The position numbers and the translations under genes are program-made. The notes beneath the pieces are model-generated. The model did no database searches. It was not told the DNA's origin and saw only the letters and a program-made list of their open reading frames with translations. A stretch of DNA of 64,000 bases, taken from NCBI GenBank assembly GCA_964519895.1, contig CAZFLE010000019.1, positions 16,231 through 80,230 of the forward strand. Direction: 5' to 3'. The stretch is from CAYFPX01 sp964519895. Its GTDB lineage: Bacteria; Myxococcota_A; UBA796; CAJQPC01. Shown here piece by piece: positions 1 to 8,653 of the stretch (positions are counted from its first letter, which is position 1; each line of letters opens with the position of its first letter).

Positions 1-595
1 GGAACTCCCGCACCTCCCGCCCTCGCTCGCCCAGCAGCGCGATGACGTTCACGTCGGCCTTGGACTGGCGGGCGATCATGCCCATCAGCGTGGACTTGCC
101 GACCCCCGAGCCGGCCATGAGCCCGATGCGTTGTCCCTTGCCCAAGGTGAGCAGCCCGTCGAGCACCCGCACGCCGGTCTCCATCGGGGCCTCGATCACG
201 GTGCGCAGCAGCGGGTCGGGCGGGTCCCCGTCGATGGTCCTGCGCTGGCGACCGCGCAGGGAAGGACCCGTGTCCATCGGCCGCCCCAGTCCATCGAGCA
301 CGCGACCGATCAGGTCCTGGCCCACCTGGATCCGAATGGCGCCCGCCTCGGGCTGCACGGTCGAGCCGAACTTCACGCCCTCGATGTTGCCCAGCGGCAT
401 CATCAGGACCCGGCTGCCGCGGAAGCCCACCACCTCGCAGAGGGCACCGTCGTCGACCCGGCACAGTCCGCCCACCGCCGCGCCGGGCACCTCGGCTTCG
501 ACCAGGGTGCCGACCACCTGGACCACGCGGCCGCGGATGGACTCCAGGCACACGGCCATCAGCTCGTCGCGCAGCTGGTTGAGGGGCAGGCTCAT
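1..595 (-). CDS. fliI: FliI, flagellar export ATPase (N-terminal 198 residues, truncated by the window edge)
   Basis: This is the cytoplasmic ATPase that powers the flagellar type III export apparatus. Reading the minus strand from an ATG at 593-595 gives an uninterrupted frame to base 1. It contains the F1/V1-like beta-barrel N-terminal domain and then the nucleotide-binding domain, with Walker A AGSGVGKST at about residues 161-169 followed by the conserved region LLGERGREVREF. The C-terminal half is outside the window. It follows fliH and is the last visible gene of fliF-fliG-fliH-fliI. Its upstream region is the end of a 164-bp repeat, so a GGGGA sequence from the repeat lies about 6-10 bases before the ATG and may act as its ribosome binding site. 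Identity is secure. Confidence 0.96.
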   Translation of the reverse strand, partial: MSLPLNQLRDELMAVCLESIRGRVVQVVGTLVEAEVPGAAVGGLCRVDDGALCEVVGFRGSRVLMMPLGNIEGVKFGSTVQPEAGAIRIQVGQDLIGRVLDGLGRPMDTGPSLRGRQRRTIDGDPPDPLLRTVIEAPMETGVRVLDGLLTLGKGQRIGLMAGSGVGKSTLMGMIARQSKADVNVIALLGERGREVREF

Positions 596-597
596 CG

Positions 598-761
598 CTA
601 GTCCCCTGTCGCAGAAGTTCGCGAGGTACTCGCGAAGCATTCGTCGCGCCTGGTGGATTCCAGACGCGGCCGGTGTGGCCGAGTCACATCAACGCGGCTG
701 GGAGCCGCCAGGCGCGACGAGGGCGAGCGAGTGTCCGTGAACTTCTGCGACATGGGACTAG
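598..761. mobile_element. Family A MITE-like repeat, copy 1 (fliH/fliI junction)
   Basis: A 164-bp non-coding element with terminal inverted repeats. The left end reads GTCCCCTGTCGCAGAA after TA (599-600) and the right end is its complement with one mismatch before TA (759-760). An inner inverted repeat (CGCGCCTGG / CCAGGCGCG) would let the whole element fold. Copies 2 (1504-1667) and 3 (38122-38284) have the same length and ends. Flanking TA on both sides fits the TA target duplication of IS630/Tc1-mariner-type elements. Removing the element with one TA restores TAG-CG-ATG between fliH and fliI, so it sits inside the fliH stop codon. It encodes no protein and would need a transposase in trans. 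Confidence 0.85.
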
Positions 762-1492
762 CTCCGCTGCTGCTCGAGCCAGTCGCTGACCGCGACCTGC
801 AGGGCTTCGAAGGCACAGTCCAGCGACGCCTCGACCTGGCCCAGGTCGGTCTGGACCACCACGCCCTGCCGCAGCTCCGGATCCGGGACCCAGGTGATCG
901 GGCGGCGGGAGTCCACGTGGTGCTCCAGGATGGGCAGGTCTTCGGGCCGAACCCGCACCCGCACGCCATCGTCGCCGGGCAGCGCCGCCATGGCCTGGTG
1001 GACCAGGTGCTGGAGCGCCCGGGGGTGCACGGCCAGGGTCTCGCCCGCCACCCGGCGGGACAGGGCCAGGACCAGGGTCGCCACGTCCTCGGCGGCGTCG
1101 GCGATGATCTCCTGGCGCAGCCACTGCCGCTCGGCCACCCGCTGCTCGAGCTCCTCGACCAGGGCCTTCAGCTGCTCGGTCTGCTCGCCGAGCTCGTCGG
1201 CCAGGTCCTCCCGGGTCTCGGTCTCGGTCTCGTCCCGTGCGGCTTGCAGGGCGGCCTGGTGATCCTCGACCCGGATCCAGCCGTCTTCGGCGGGGTCATA
1301 GGCTGGGGGCTCGAGCGCTGGCTCCTCGGCGGCGGCTTCAGGCCCGGCGTCCCTTGGGTCCTGCTCGGGCGGCGGCAGGGGGGCAGGCTCCCCGACCGCC
1401 TCGAAGCCCTGGGGGCTTGTTGGGTCTTCCCCGTAGTGGGTGGGTGCAAAGGCCTCGGCCGGCGCACCCCACAGAGGGTCGAAGGATGCCAC
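758..1492 (-). CDS. fliH: FliH, regulator of the flagellar export ATPase
   Basis: FliH binds FliI and links it to the export gate and C-ring. The protein is 244 residues. It has a Pro/Glu-rich variable N-terminus, a long charged coiled-coil region (about 80-150, rich in E, Q and L) and a C-terminal V/F-ATPase subunit E-like domain ending in a helix around DWLEQQ. I chose the GTG at 1490-1492 because GGGGGAGG lies 6 bases upstream; longer starts would read into repeat copy 2. The stop TAG at 758-760 is formed by repeat copy 1 (TA duplication plus the first G of its end). It lies between fliG and fliI, the usual order. Confidence 0.92.
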   Translation of the reverse strand: MASFDPLWGAPAEAFAPTHYGEDPTSPQGFEAVGEPAPLPPPEQDPRDAGPEAAAEEPALEPPAYDPAEDGWIRVEDHQAALQAARDETETETREDLADELGEQTEQLKALVEELEQRVAERQWLRQEIIADAAEDVATLVLALSRRVAGETLAVHPRALQHLVHQAMAALPGDDGVRVRVRPEDLPILEHHVDSRRPITWVPDPELRQGVVVQTDLGQVEASLDCAFEALQVAVSDWLEQQRS

Positions 1493-1503
1493 CTCGCCTC
1501 CCC

Positions 1504-1667
1504 CTAGTCCCTTGTCGCAGAAAGTCGCGAGGCACTCGCGAAGCAATCGCCGCGCCTGGTGGATTCCAGACGCGGCCGGTGTGGCCGAGTCACATCAACG
1601 CGGCTGGGAGCCGCCAGGCGTGGCGAGGGCGAGCGAGTGTCCGTGAACTTCTGCGACATGGGACTAG
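1504..1667. mobile_element. Family A MITE-like repeat, copy 2 (fliG/fliH junction)
   Basis: A second 164-bp copy, nearly identical to copy 1 across its length, including the inner segment with CCGGTGTGGCCGAGTCACAT. TA flanks it at 1505-1506 and 1665-1666. Removing it and one TA restores the fliG stop TAG, followed by GGGGAGG and the GTG start of fliH. This looks like an ancestral intergenic spacer, so the element again landed in a TAG stop codon. It adds about 160 untranslated bases between two genes of an essential flagellar operon. Confidence 0.85.
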
Positions 1668-2689
1668 ACCAGGTCGTCGCCGCCACCGAGCGGCAGGAAG
1701 ATGACCTGCTCGTCGGCCAGGCGCAGGGCGACCTCGACGATGTTCTCCTGGGCGCGGGTGACCATCGATCGCGGGGTCGGACCCATGATCTCCAGCTCGT
1801 CCCGGATGTCCGCCGCAGCGCGGCTGGACATGTTGCGCAGGAACATGTCCTGCATGGCCGGCGTCGCACCCTTGAGGGCCAGCAGCAGATCCGCCCGCTC
1901 GACCTCCTTGAGGATGGACTGGATGCCCCGGTCGTCCAGACCCGACAGGTCGGCAAAGACCACCATGCGGCGACGCAGGGTCTCCGACAGCTTCTTGTCG
2001 AGCTTGGCCAGGCGGGCCAGCAGGGGGTCCGTCGACGGCCGGCCCAGCCGACCCAGGATTTGGGCGGTCTTGTCCACGCCGGGCACGACCCACCGGTCCG
2101 CGCCGTGGTCCGCCAGGGCGCTGGTGAGCGCCTGCTCCACGTCGTCGACCAGCTCGCCCGGAATCTCCTTGACCCGGGACATGCGCAGAGCCAGGTCGTA
2201 CTGCTCCTGCTCGTCCATGAGCCCCATGACCCGCGCGGCGTTGTCGGCCCCCATCAGGAGCAGCGACACGGCCTGGGTCTGCGGGTGCTCATCCAAGAGC
2301 AGCGCCGCGACCGCCTCGGCCGGCTTGGTGGCCACATAGTCGGCGAACTCGTTGGACAGCTCCCGGCGCAGGCTGCCGGCGACCCGGGACGCCTTGGCAC
2401 CGGACATCAGACCGGGCAGCACGTCCAGGGCGAACTCCTTGCCCGTGCGGGGCAACAGAGAGATCTCGTGCAGGTCCTTGACGAAGTCACCGACGACCTT
2501 TTCGATCACGCTGGGGTCCACCCGGTCCACTTCGGCCATCGCCATGCCGATCGAGCGGACCTCGTCCGTCGACAGCCGCTCGAGCAGGCTCCGTGCGACC
2601 TTGCGGTCCAGGTACATCACCAGGATGGCGCTGCGCTGGATGCCTGAGAGCTCGGGCATCGCGGCAAAGGCGGTGGCGGCTGCGGCCAT
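1664..2689 (-). CDS. fliG: FliG, flagellar motor switch protein
   Basis: FliG is the rotor protein of the C-ring that contacts FliF and the stator. At 341 residues it is normal length. The N-terminal FliF-binding domain begins GIQRSAILVMYLDRKVA, followed by the middle armadillo domain and a C-terminal domain with the expected charged torque helix (DLSGLDDRGIQSILKEV, about 250-266). The ATG at 2687-2689 follows AGGAG at a good distance. It lies 24 bases after fliF. The TAG stop is supplied by repeat copy 2, but the protein ends at a typical C-terminus (GGGDDLV), so nothing seems lost. Confidence 0.95.
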   Translation of the reverse strand: MAAAATAFAAMPELSGIQRSAILVMYLDRKVARSLLERLSTDEVRSIGMAMAEVDRVDPSVIEKVVGDFVKDLHEISLLPRTGKEFALDVLPGLMSGAKASRVAGSLRRELSNEFADYVATKPAEAVAALLLDEHPQTQAVSLLLMGADNAARVMGLMDEQEQYDLALRMSRVKEIPGELVDDVEQALTSALADHGADRWVVPGVDKTAQILGRLGRPSTDPLLARLAKLDKKLSETLRRRMVVFADLSGLDDRGIQSILKEVERADLLLALKGATPAMQDMFLRNMSSRAAADIRDELEIMGPTPRSMVTRAQENIVEVALRLADEQVIFLPLGGGDDLV

Positions 2690-2713
2690 GGGGAACTCCT
2701 GGGAGGGGGCGAA

Positions 2714-4324
2714 TCAGGTGTTTCGAGACCAGAGGCGGATGACCTGGGCGGCCGCTTCGTCCTCGCGCTCGACCAGGCGATTGAGGTCGTCGGCGTCGAC
2801 GGCCTCGTAGTTCTCGACCAGATCGCGCAGGCGGGCGGCCAGGTCGTCGTCGGGATCGGCGCTCGCGGCCTCTTCGGCGGCCTCTTCGGCTTCGCGTTCG
2901 ACGTCCTCGGGGGTCTTGACTTCGGCGACCCGCGCCACCAGGGGCTTGAGCACGGTCGTGAACAGCAGGATCAGGGCGAGGGCTGCGACGGCGTAGCGGG
3001 CGTAGGGGGTGGCCTCGGACAGCGAGAAGCCCGACGGGGCTGCCTCGAGCTGCAGGGGCGAGAAGGGCGTGATGGTGACGTGGAGCACATCGCCGCGCTC
3101 GTCGTCGAAGAACACGGCGGCGCGGATGCTCTCCTCGACCGCCTTGGACTGCTCGGCCAGCCACGCCGGATCGACCTCGGCGGCTTCGCCCTCCGCGGCC
3201 TCTTCCCCGGCCTCGGCTGACTCGGGTGCACCCAGGATCTCGACCAGGCGGGCCTGATCCACCTGGACCGACACCGCCTGACGCTTCACGGCCCCCGGGG
3301 CCTCGGTGATCGTCTTGGTGGTCTGGGAGACGTCGTAGTTGACCTTCTCGTTGAGCCGCTCGCTCGAGCCGGCGTTGTTCTTCTGCTCGGCGCCACCCTC
3401 GGCATAGGCCTCGGTCCCAGGCACGCCACCGGTGCGGGTCTGGCTGGTCTTCTCCTCGGTCATCTGCGACGAGATGGTGACCGCGGAGTCCGGGTCCACT
3501 TCGCGGATCTGGACCGTCGAGGCCTCGCTGGTGAGCTCGACGAGGGCCGTGACGGTGAAGTCCATGCTCGAGCCCAGCCGACGGACCAGGTGATCGTGCA
3601 CCTTGCCCTCCAGGTCGGACTCCAGGGCCCGCTTGCGGGACATCAGGGCCGAGTCCAAGCCGCCCCCGGCGCCGCCGCGCTGGCCCTCGAACAACAGCGC
3701 ACCGGAGTCGTCGACGATGGAGATCTGCTCGGCGTCCAGGCCGTCCACCGAGTTCCGCAGCAGCGCGACCACGCCGCGGACCTGTTCATTGCCGAACGTG
3801 ACGCCGCCTTCGAGCTCCAGCACCACCGCCGCGCGGGCCGGGGTCTCCTCGGCGAAGAAGCTGGAGTCGTCGGCCAGGACCAGCTCGACCCGAGCGCGGT
3901 TGACCCCCCGCAGGGCGGCGATGTTCTGGGCCACCCGTTGCTGGAGCAGGAACTTGTAGCGCTGCTCCTGGTCCCGAGGGGTCATGAAGCCCTGGGCCTC
4001 GGGCATCTCCTCGGCAGCCGGCGCAGTCGCGGCATCCTGGGCCAGGCGGAAGGCGCGGCCCTGGAATTGCTCGGGGACCTCGAGGCCCGTGCCACCGCCG
4101 GTGACCCGGTACGGGATCGTGAGCTCCTCGAGCTGGGCGGCGGTCGCCTGGACCCGGTCCCGGCGGGCGTTGTCCAGCACGGTGACGTACACGTCGGCCG
4201 TGGCGAACCAGGCCACCAGCATCATGGCGACCAGCGACAACGAGACCGCACCGTAGAGCACCTTGCGCCGCACGGGATCGAGGGCCTCGTGAAACGTCTT
4301 CAGCTGCTCGAGGAATCGGTCCAA
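2714..4324 (-). CDS. fliF: FliF, flagellar MS-ring protein
   Basis: FliF forms the membrane ring on which the flagellum is built. The 536-residue protein has a first membrane helix at about 23-46, YscJ/FliF ring-building domains, a low-complexity periplasmic region, a second membrane helix at about 436-462 (AVAALALILLFTTVL) and an acidic cytoplasmic tail ending in the FliG-binding segment (VIRLWSR). The start is a TTG at 4322-4324 with AAGGA about 6 bases upstream; there is no early in-frame ATG. It heads fliF-fliG-fliH-fliI, separated from the upstream flgB-flgC-fliE unit by a terminator and a FliA-type promoter. Confidence 0.95.
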   Translation of the reverse strand: MDRFLEQLKTFHEALDPVRRKVLYGAVSLSLVAMMLVAWFATADVYVTVLDNARRDRVQATAAQLEELTIPYRVTGGGTGLEVPEQFQGRAFRLAQDAATAPAAEEMPEAQGFMTPRDQEQRYKFLLQQRVAQNIAALRGVNRARVELVLADDSSFFAEETPARAAVVLELEGGVTFGNEQVRGVVALLRNSVDGLDAEQISIVDDSGALLFEGQRGGAGGGLDSALMSRKRALESDLEGKVHDHLVRRLGSSMDFTVTALVELTSEASTVQIREVDPDSAVTISSQMTEEKTSQTRTGGVPGTEAYAEGGAEQKNNAGSSERLNEKVNYDVSQTTKTITEAPGAVKRQAVSVQVDQARLVEILGAPESAEAGEEAAEGEAAEVDPAWLAEQSKAVEESIRAAVFFDDERGDVLHVTITPFSPLQLEAAPSGFSLSEATPYARYAVAALALILLFTTVLKPLVARVAEVKTPEDVEREAEEAAEEAASADPDDDLAARLRDLVENYEAVDADDLNRLVEREDEAAAQVIRLWSRNT

Positions 4325-4356
4325 GGAGGTCCTTGATCATCCAGGGGGATGAGCCG

Positions 4357-4383
4357 ATATCGGACGCCCGACGGATTTGTTTA
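4357..4383 (-). promoter_or_regulatory. Predicted FliA (sigma-28) promoter for fliF-fliG-fliH-fliI
   Basis: On the minus strand TAAA (4380-4383) is followed after exactly 15 bases by TCCGATAT (4357-4364). The enterobacterial sigma-28 consensus is TAAA-N15-GCCGATAA, so this is a 4/4 match at -35 and about 6/8 at -10. Predicted transcription starts roughly 25-30 bases before the fliF TTG. The same spacing and TCCGA core recur before other flagellar units in this window. Confidence 0.7.
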
Positions 4384-4415
4384 GCGGCCATCTGTCATTT
4401 TCTGCGCCGCCCCAG

Positions 4416-4457
4416 CAAAAACGGGAGCGGCCCCACGGATCAGCTCCGGGGGCCGTT
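4416..4457 (-). terminator. Rho-independent terminator after fliE
   Basis: On the minus strand an inverted repeat (CGGCCCC ... GGGGCCG; arms about 4449-4456 and 4427-4434) is followed closely by TTTTT (4417-4421). It lies 27 bases beyond the fliE stop and ends the flgB-flgC-fliE unit before the fliF promoter. Confidence 0.7.
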
Positions 4458-4483
4458 CGAGACGCGTCGAGATCGCGCCCGGA

Positions 4484-4807
4484 TCAGATGCTCATGTTCA
4501 TGATCTGCTCGTAGGCACTCACGACCTTGTCCCGAACGGACACCATGGTCCTCAGAGCGATCTCCGCCTCGGTCAGCGCGACCATCGAGCCGTGCAGGCT
4601 GGCGTTCTGGCCGCTGCCGAGCTCCTGGAGTGCGGTGTCCGCGACTCGCTGCTGATCGTCGACCGCGTCGATCGCACTCTCGAGCTTGCCGGAGAACTGT
4701 TCGCCCGCGGGACCCCGGGCCTGGTCCGCCTGGGCGGTCCGCTCCACGCCACCGGTGGGCTTGACGAACTGTGCGGCGAAACCGCCTCCGATCGCGTCGA
4801 TGGACAT
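4484..4807 (-). CDS. fliE: FliE, MS-ring to rod junction protein
   Basis: FliE is a small exported protein that connects the MS ring to the rod and gates rod export. The 107-residue product has the expected helical pattern and C-terminal signature (EIALRTMVSVRDKVVSAYEQ, then IMNMSI). The ATG at 4805-4807 lies 2 bases after the flgC stop, so the two are translationally coupled. The order flgB-flgC-fliE is conserved in most flagellated bacteria. A terminator follows. Confidence 0.95.
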   Translation of the reverse strand: MSIDAIGGGFAAQFVKPTGGVERTAQADQARGPAGEQFSGKLESAIDAVDDQQRVADTALQELGSGQNASLHGSMVALTEAEIALRTMVSVRDKVVSAYEQIMNMSI

Positions 4808-4809
4808 GA

Positions 4810-5229
4810 TCAGCGCCCGATGTCCAGGGCCCGCATGGCCATGTCACGGGTGGTGTCCACCGCCCTTGCGTTCGCCTCGTAGCTTCGCGCGGCCGTCATC
4901 ATGTCCACCATCTCGCTCAAGATGTCGATGTCCGGGTAGGCCACGTAGCCGTTCTCATCGGCGTCCGGGTGTCCCGGGTCGTGGACCAGCCGCTCGCCGG
5001 TCGACGTCTCCAGACCGGTGACCTCGACCGTGCTGAGCTCGCGGGAGAGCATGTCGCCGAATGGATCGAGGGACTGGGACTCGAACACGGGCAGCTTGCG
5101 CTGGTACGGCCCCCCCTCGTCCGTTCGAGTCGTGCGAGCGTTCGCAAGGTTCGACGCGACGGACTGCAGCCGGACGCGCTGGGCGCCCATGCCGGATGCG
5201 GAGATGTTCAGGGTGTCGAGGATGTTCAT
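4810..5229 (-). CDS. flgC: FlgC, proximal rod protein
   Basis: FlgC is a structural subunit of the periplasmic rod. The 139-residue protein has the rod-family N-terminus (LNISASGMGAQRVRLQSVAS then NLANARTT, with the FlgC-specific EGGPYQRK stretch) and the paired C-terminal motif (MMTAARSYEANARAVDTTRD). Both ends form the rod coiled-coil. The start ATG is at 5227-5229, 12 bases after flgB. Confidence 0.96.
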   Translation of the reverse strand: MNILDTLNISASGMGAQRVRLQSVASNLANARTTRTDEGGPYQRKLPVFESQSLDPFGDMLSRELSTVEVTGLETSTGERLVHDPGHPDADENGYVAYPDIDILSEMVDMMTAARSYEANARAVDTTRDMAMRALDIGR

Positions 5230-5241
5230 GGAGACTCCGGA

Positions 5242-5652
5242 CTACACCTTGCCGTCTGACGCGGCGTAGCGAAGGATGGCCAGTCGCCGGCTGACGCCAT
5301 TGGCGACGGCGGTGTACATGAGCTGGTTGGCGTTGAGCTTGGAGATCTCGGTCTCCGCGTGCACGGAGTTGCCGTCCTCGGACCAGGCCGGGGCCTCCTT
5401 CTGCTCCACGTCGGGGGTCTGGCCCTCGGCGCCGCTGCTGCCGATGTGTTCGCCGCGGGTGCGACGCAGGGCCAGGCCCTCGCCAGACGCCATCGCCGAG
5501 TCCAGGGCCTCGTCGAAGTCGATCTCCCGGGCGCGGTAGCCAGGGGTGTCGGCATTGGCCAGGTTGCTGATCGTCAGCCCGTGCTGCTGACCCCGCAGGT
5601 CGAGCACTTTGCCCAGGCCCTGGTGCAGGGCGTCGAACAGGAACGCAGACAT
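5242..5652 (-). CDS. flgB: FlgB, proximal rod protein
   Basis: FlgB is the innermost rod subunit. The 136-residue protein carries the family signature GLTISNLANADTPGYRAREI near residue 25 and a C-terminal helix with KLNANQLMYTAVANG. It starts the flgB-flgC-fliE unit, after a 98-base gap downstream of the TPR protein gene that holds a weak FliA-like element. Length and motifs are normal. Confidence 0.95.
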   Translation of the reverse strand: MSAFLFDALHQGLGKVLDLRGQQHGLTISNLANADTPGYRAREIDFDEALDSAMASGEGLALRRTRGEHIGSSGAEGQTPDVEQKEAPAWSEDGNSVHAETEISKLNANQLMYTAVANGVSRRLAILRYAASDGKV

Positions 5653-5679
5653 CGGGTCTCACCGGTTCGGTTCGATCCC

Positions 5680-5706
5680 GCTTCGGACACCGGCCTGGCA
5701 ATTCAA
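5680..5706 (-). promoter_or_regulatory. Weak FliA-like element before flgB
   Basis: On the minus strand TTGA (5703-5706) is followed after 15 bases by TCCGAAGC (5680-5687), 27 bases before the flgB ATG. The spacing and TCCGA core match the other flagellar units, but the -35 box is poor. Confidence 0.35.
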
Positions 5707-5750
5707 GCCAATTCTCCGAGAATTCTCGTCAGACGGAGGCCTGGAGCCCT

Positions 5751-7970
5751 TCAGCGCACCTTGTAGCGGGCGAGTTCGGCCTCGAAGGCGGCGTCTTCGT
5801 CCGCTTCGCGACCCAGGGCAGCCCACAGATCCTCGTCGCTGCGCAGCGCGTCGTCGGTGAGCCCCTGGTCCCCGCCGGCCAGCGACGCCAGGTAGGTGGC
5901 GTAGCGCTTGTGCAGCAGATCGTCGCTGCGCCCGGCGGCCTCGCGGGCCGAAGCCAGCGCGGCATCGCGTTCGCCCTGGTCGAGCTGGCAGCGAGCCAGG
6001 GCCAGCCAGGCCCGACCGTCGGTCACGGGCAGGGGTTGCTCGCTCAGGGGCAGGGCCACCAGCCCGGTCAGCGCGGGCACCGCTCGGTCGCAGCGGCCAG
6101 TCGACGCGTCCTGGAGGGCCAGGCGGGCACCCGCCTCGTGCTTCACGTCGGCGAACCTGGCCGCCTCGCGCCAGGACTTGGACGCGTCCTCCACCTTGCC
6201 CAGCTCCAACAGCACCTGTCCCTCCAGCAGGAGCATCTCGCCGCGCCAGGGTCCTGCCCCCCGCACGCGACGGGTGTAGCTGAGGGTCTCCAGAGACTCG
6301 TCGAGCCGGCCGACGCGGGCATAGAGCCGCGCCAGCGTGACCAGGAAGCCGGGCTCGTCCCGGTCCTGGCGGGTGTGGATGGCAAAAACCTCGCGGGACA
6401 CGTCGAGCGCTTCCTCGTACAGGCCGAGGGCCTCGTAGGCGCTGGCCACACCCTCCAGCGGGCCGGTGTCGTCCACGTGAGGCCGCAGGCGCGGGCTGTA
6501 GTGCTCCTCGTGGAAGGCCGCGAGCTCGAGCTGGCGCTCCGCCCGGGCCAGCTGGTCCATGCGTCGGGCGGACAGCGCCCAGAGCCGGGCCGGCACGTCG
6601 GAGCGCTCGAGCGAGCTGCCATAGCGGTCCAGCAGGGCCGCCAGGTGGTCGGCGGCACCGTCGAGATCGCCCAGCATCTCAGAAACCTGGGAGAGCGTGT
6701 ACAGGGCTTCGGCGCCCTGTGGCCCTTCGGCCCTGGCCGCCCGGTAGAGCTCGGGCAGCCAGGCTGGCCACGCGCTGGGTCCCGCCTCGACCATCGCCCG
6801 CAGCCGCAAGCGCTCACGCACCAGGGCCCCGAGCTCTCCCCCCTGGGTGACCGAGCCCCAGGCCACGCGGGCCCCGTCCAGATCGCCTTCGGCGAAGAGA
6901 CTGTCGCCCAGGCTGAGCCGCGCGATGGCGCTCAGCTCGCCCTCGAGCACTGGCACCACACCGGCCAGCAGCTTGCGGGCCTCGCCGTGTCTGTGGTCCT
7001 GTTGGAACAACTGGGCGGCCAGGAGCAGGCTCTCCGCCCGGGCGGTGCGGGCCGCCAGGGCCCGGGCGAGCTCGGACGGCGCCGGTCCACCGGTGGCCAG
7101 TGCCACCGATCCCAGGCACTCCAGCACATGCACGGAGCGGGCTCCGACCGACGCGGCCTCGGTGCAGCGGGACCGCGCCAGATCCGTCTGGCCCGCAGCC
7201 AGCGCGGCTCGGGACTGAGCCAGCCGCCCGTGGATCGGCGGGAAGTGGCCCTCGAATTCGTCCAGCCGACCCAGGTAGTGGCTCGCCTCGCGGTACAGCC
7301 CGGCGTCCAGGTGGGCGTGGCCCAGCTGGTACAGGGCCATCGCCTGGTGGCGGGGCACCTTGGAGCCGGTGAGCACGTGTCGGTAGCGATCGATGGCCCT
7401 CATCGGATCGCCTTCGGGGGGCGCCAGCAGCTCGGCCTCGGCCGTGCGCCCCTTGGGGGGCTGCCAGACCGGGTAGGACGGCGTGAAGGTGGTGGCATCG
7501 AGCCGCGCCTGGGCCACGTCGCCGTCCAGGGGATGCAGGCTGGTGAGGCCCCGCTCTCCGGGCTGTCGCGCCACGTCGCCGGCGATGAGCAGGCGCACGG
7601 GCACGGTCTGTGGCGGCGGGGGCACCGTGCGGCCATCGGGCACCAGCCGCAGCTCCCACCGAGGCGGCACCGCGGTCACCTGTACGCCCAGATCCTCCCG
7701 GGCCAGATCGAAGACCATGAACCACGTTCCCCCGCCCACGGACCACGCATCCATGTCGAGGACCCAGGGGGTGCGCTTGCCCTCGAGTTGCTGATCGAGT
7801 GGTGCCTGGTTCTCGTGCACGACGAGCTCGACGCGGGTCGGGTCGACCTGGGGAAGGACCCGGACGAGGGCCTCGGGACTCGGCCGGAACAGCACCACGC
7901 CGTCCTCGGCTTCCTGGGCCTGCCCGACCCCGAAGAGCAGCTGGGCAGCGAGGGCGAGGCGGGGCGTCAT
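5751..7970 (-). CDS. Exported tetratricopeptide-repeat protein in the fliD operon
   Basis: I do not recognise a named family. The 739-residue protein starts with a short signal peptide (LALAAQLLFGVGQAQ), then has a beta-rich segment of about 150 residues with VELVVHENQAP and a WXXMVFDL-like core. From about residue 200 to the end it is TPR-like helical repeats (ALYQLGHAHLDAGLYREASH, VARVGRLDESLETLSYTRR). It overlaps the upstream barrel-protein gene by one base and ends the fliD-fliS operon. Position and predicted periplasmic location make it a candidate accessory motor or assembly scaffold, comparable in architecture to the TPR motor protein PflA of Campylobacter. That is inference from context and architecture only. 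Confidence 0.75.
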   Translation of the reverse strand: MTPRLALAAQLLFGVGQAQEAEDGVVLFRPSPEALVRVLPQVDPTRVELVVHENQAPLDQQLEGKRTPWVLDMDAWSVGGGTWFMVFDLAREDLGVQVTAVPPRWELRLVPDGRTVPPPPQTVPVRLLIAGDVARQPGERGLTSLHPLDGDVAQARLDATTFTPSYPVWQPPKGRTAEAELLAPPEGDPMRAIDRYRHVLTGSKVPRHQAMALYQLGHAHLDAGLYREASHYLGRLDEFEGHFPPIHGRLAQSRAALAAGQTDLARSRCTEAASVGARSVHVLECLGSVALATGGPAPSELARALAARTARAESLLLAAQLFQQDHRHGEARKLLAGVVPVLEGELSAIARLSLGDSLFAEGDLDGARVAWGSVTQGGELGALVRERLRLRAMVEAGPSAWPAWLPELYRAARAEGPQGAEALYTLSQVSEMLGDLDGAADHLAALLDRYGSSLERSDVPARLWALSARRMDQLARAERQLELAAFHEEHYSPRLRPHVDDTGPLEGVASAYEALGLYEEALDVSREVFAIHTRQDRDEPGFLVTLARLYARVGRLDESLETLSYTRRVRGAGPWRGEMLLLEGQVLLELGKVEDASKSWREAARFADVKHEAGARLALQDASTGRCDRAVPALTGLVALPLSEQPLPVTDGRAWLALARCQLDQGERDAALASAREAAGRSDDLLHKRYATYLASLAGGDQGLTDDALRSDEDLWAALGREADEDAAFEAELARYKVR

Positions 7971-8653
7971 CAGAACCGGAAGGACAGGCCCAGGCCCAGC
8001 CGGAACGCGGCCAGGTCATAGCCCTGGCCCCCGGGCTGGAGCTGGAAGCGGCGGGCCACGTAGCCTTCGAAGTCGACGGCCCTGAATTGGCGCCCCATGC
8101 CCGGCCCACGGGCCGGCTGGATGAGTCCGGTGTCGATGCGAAAGCCCACCCTGAGCTCGCCGGCGAGCTTCACGCCGTTCGTGGCGTAGTCCTCGTTCTC
8201 GGCGTTCAGGTGATCGGGATGGGCGTGCCGGAAGGGGGTCAAGGTGGGTCCCAGCCCCAAGAAGACCTCCCCCGGCTCGCCCACGGGCAGGCGCCCCTGG
8301 AATTGCCAGGACATGGGCATGATGTCCAGGGTGTCGCCGGTCGCGATGCCCTCCTCGTCGACGCCCTCCACGAAGCGATGGAAGCCGATCTCGACCTCGG
8401 TGACCACCAGCTGGTGCAAGGGAATGCCCAGGCTGAGCCCAGCCACCAGCCCACGGCTGGCGTCGAAGCGGTTCTGGAGCTCCGGCTCATCCCAGGTCTC
8501 GACCACGACCCGGGCACCCAGCCGGATGCCCTCCTGGTCGATCAACACGGGGATGTCGGCCAGCAGCTCCGGCAGGGCGTGGGCCGGGGCCGACCAGGTG
8601 CTGGCCATGGCGACCAGTGCGGTGCCGATGGCAGCGGACTCACTCCGCATCAT
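7970..8653 (-). CDS. Probable outer-membrane beta-barrel protein
   Basis: No known family is recognised. The 227-residue product begins with a signal peptide (AALVAMAS-like core) with a likely cleavage after APAHA. It then shows alternating polar/hydrophobic strands (LVVTEVEIGFHRF, LAGELRVGFRID, DFEGYVARRFQL) and ends in LGLGLSFRF; a terminal Phe is typical of BAM-dependent barrels. ATGs at 8653 and 8650 are both possible and overlap the preceding PilZ-like gene by a few bases; the next gene starts in its stop codon. Being inside a flagellar operon it may act with the TPR protein at the envelope, which is inference. Confidence 0.65.
   Translation of the reverse strand: MMRSESAAIGTALVAMASTWSAPAHALPELLADIPVLIDQEGIRLGARVVVETWDEPELQNRFDASRGLVAGLSLGIPLHQLVVTEVEIGFHRFVEGVDEEGIATGDTLDIMPMSWQFQGRLPVGEPGEVFLGLGPTLTPFRHAHPDHLNAENEDYATNGVKLAGELRVGFRIDTGLIQPARGPGMGRQFRAVDFEGYVARRFQLQPGGQGYDLAAFRLGLGLSFRF

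Noticed and set aside
5650..5750. Sigma-54 promoter before flgB (TTGGCTTGAATTGCC)
   Set aside because: The GG to GC spacing is 8, not 10.
5910..8021. A 703-codon plus-strand open frame opposite the TPR and barrel genes
   Set aside because: It is antisense to genes with clear signal peptides and repeats; the translation is low-complexity (Q, G, H, R, P-rich), as expected from the complement of GC-rich codons.
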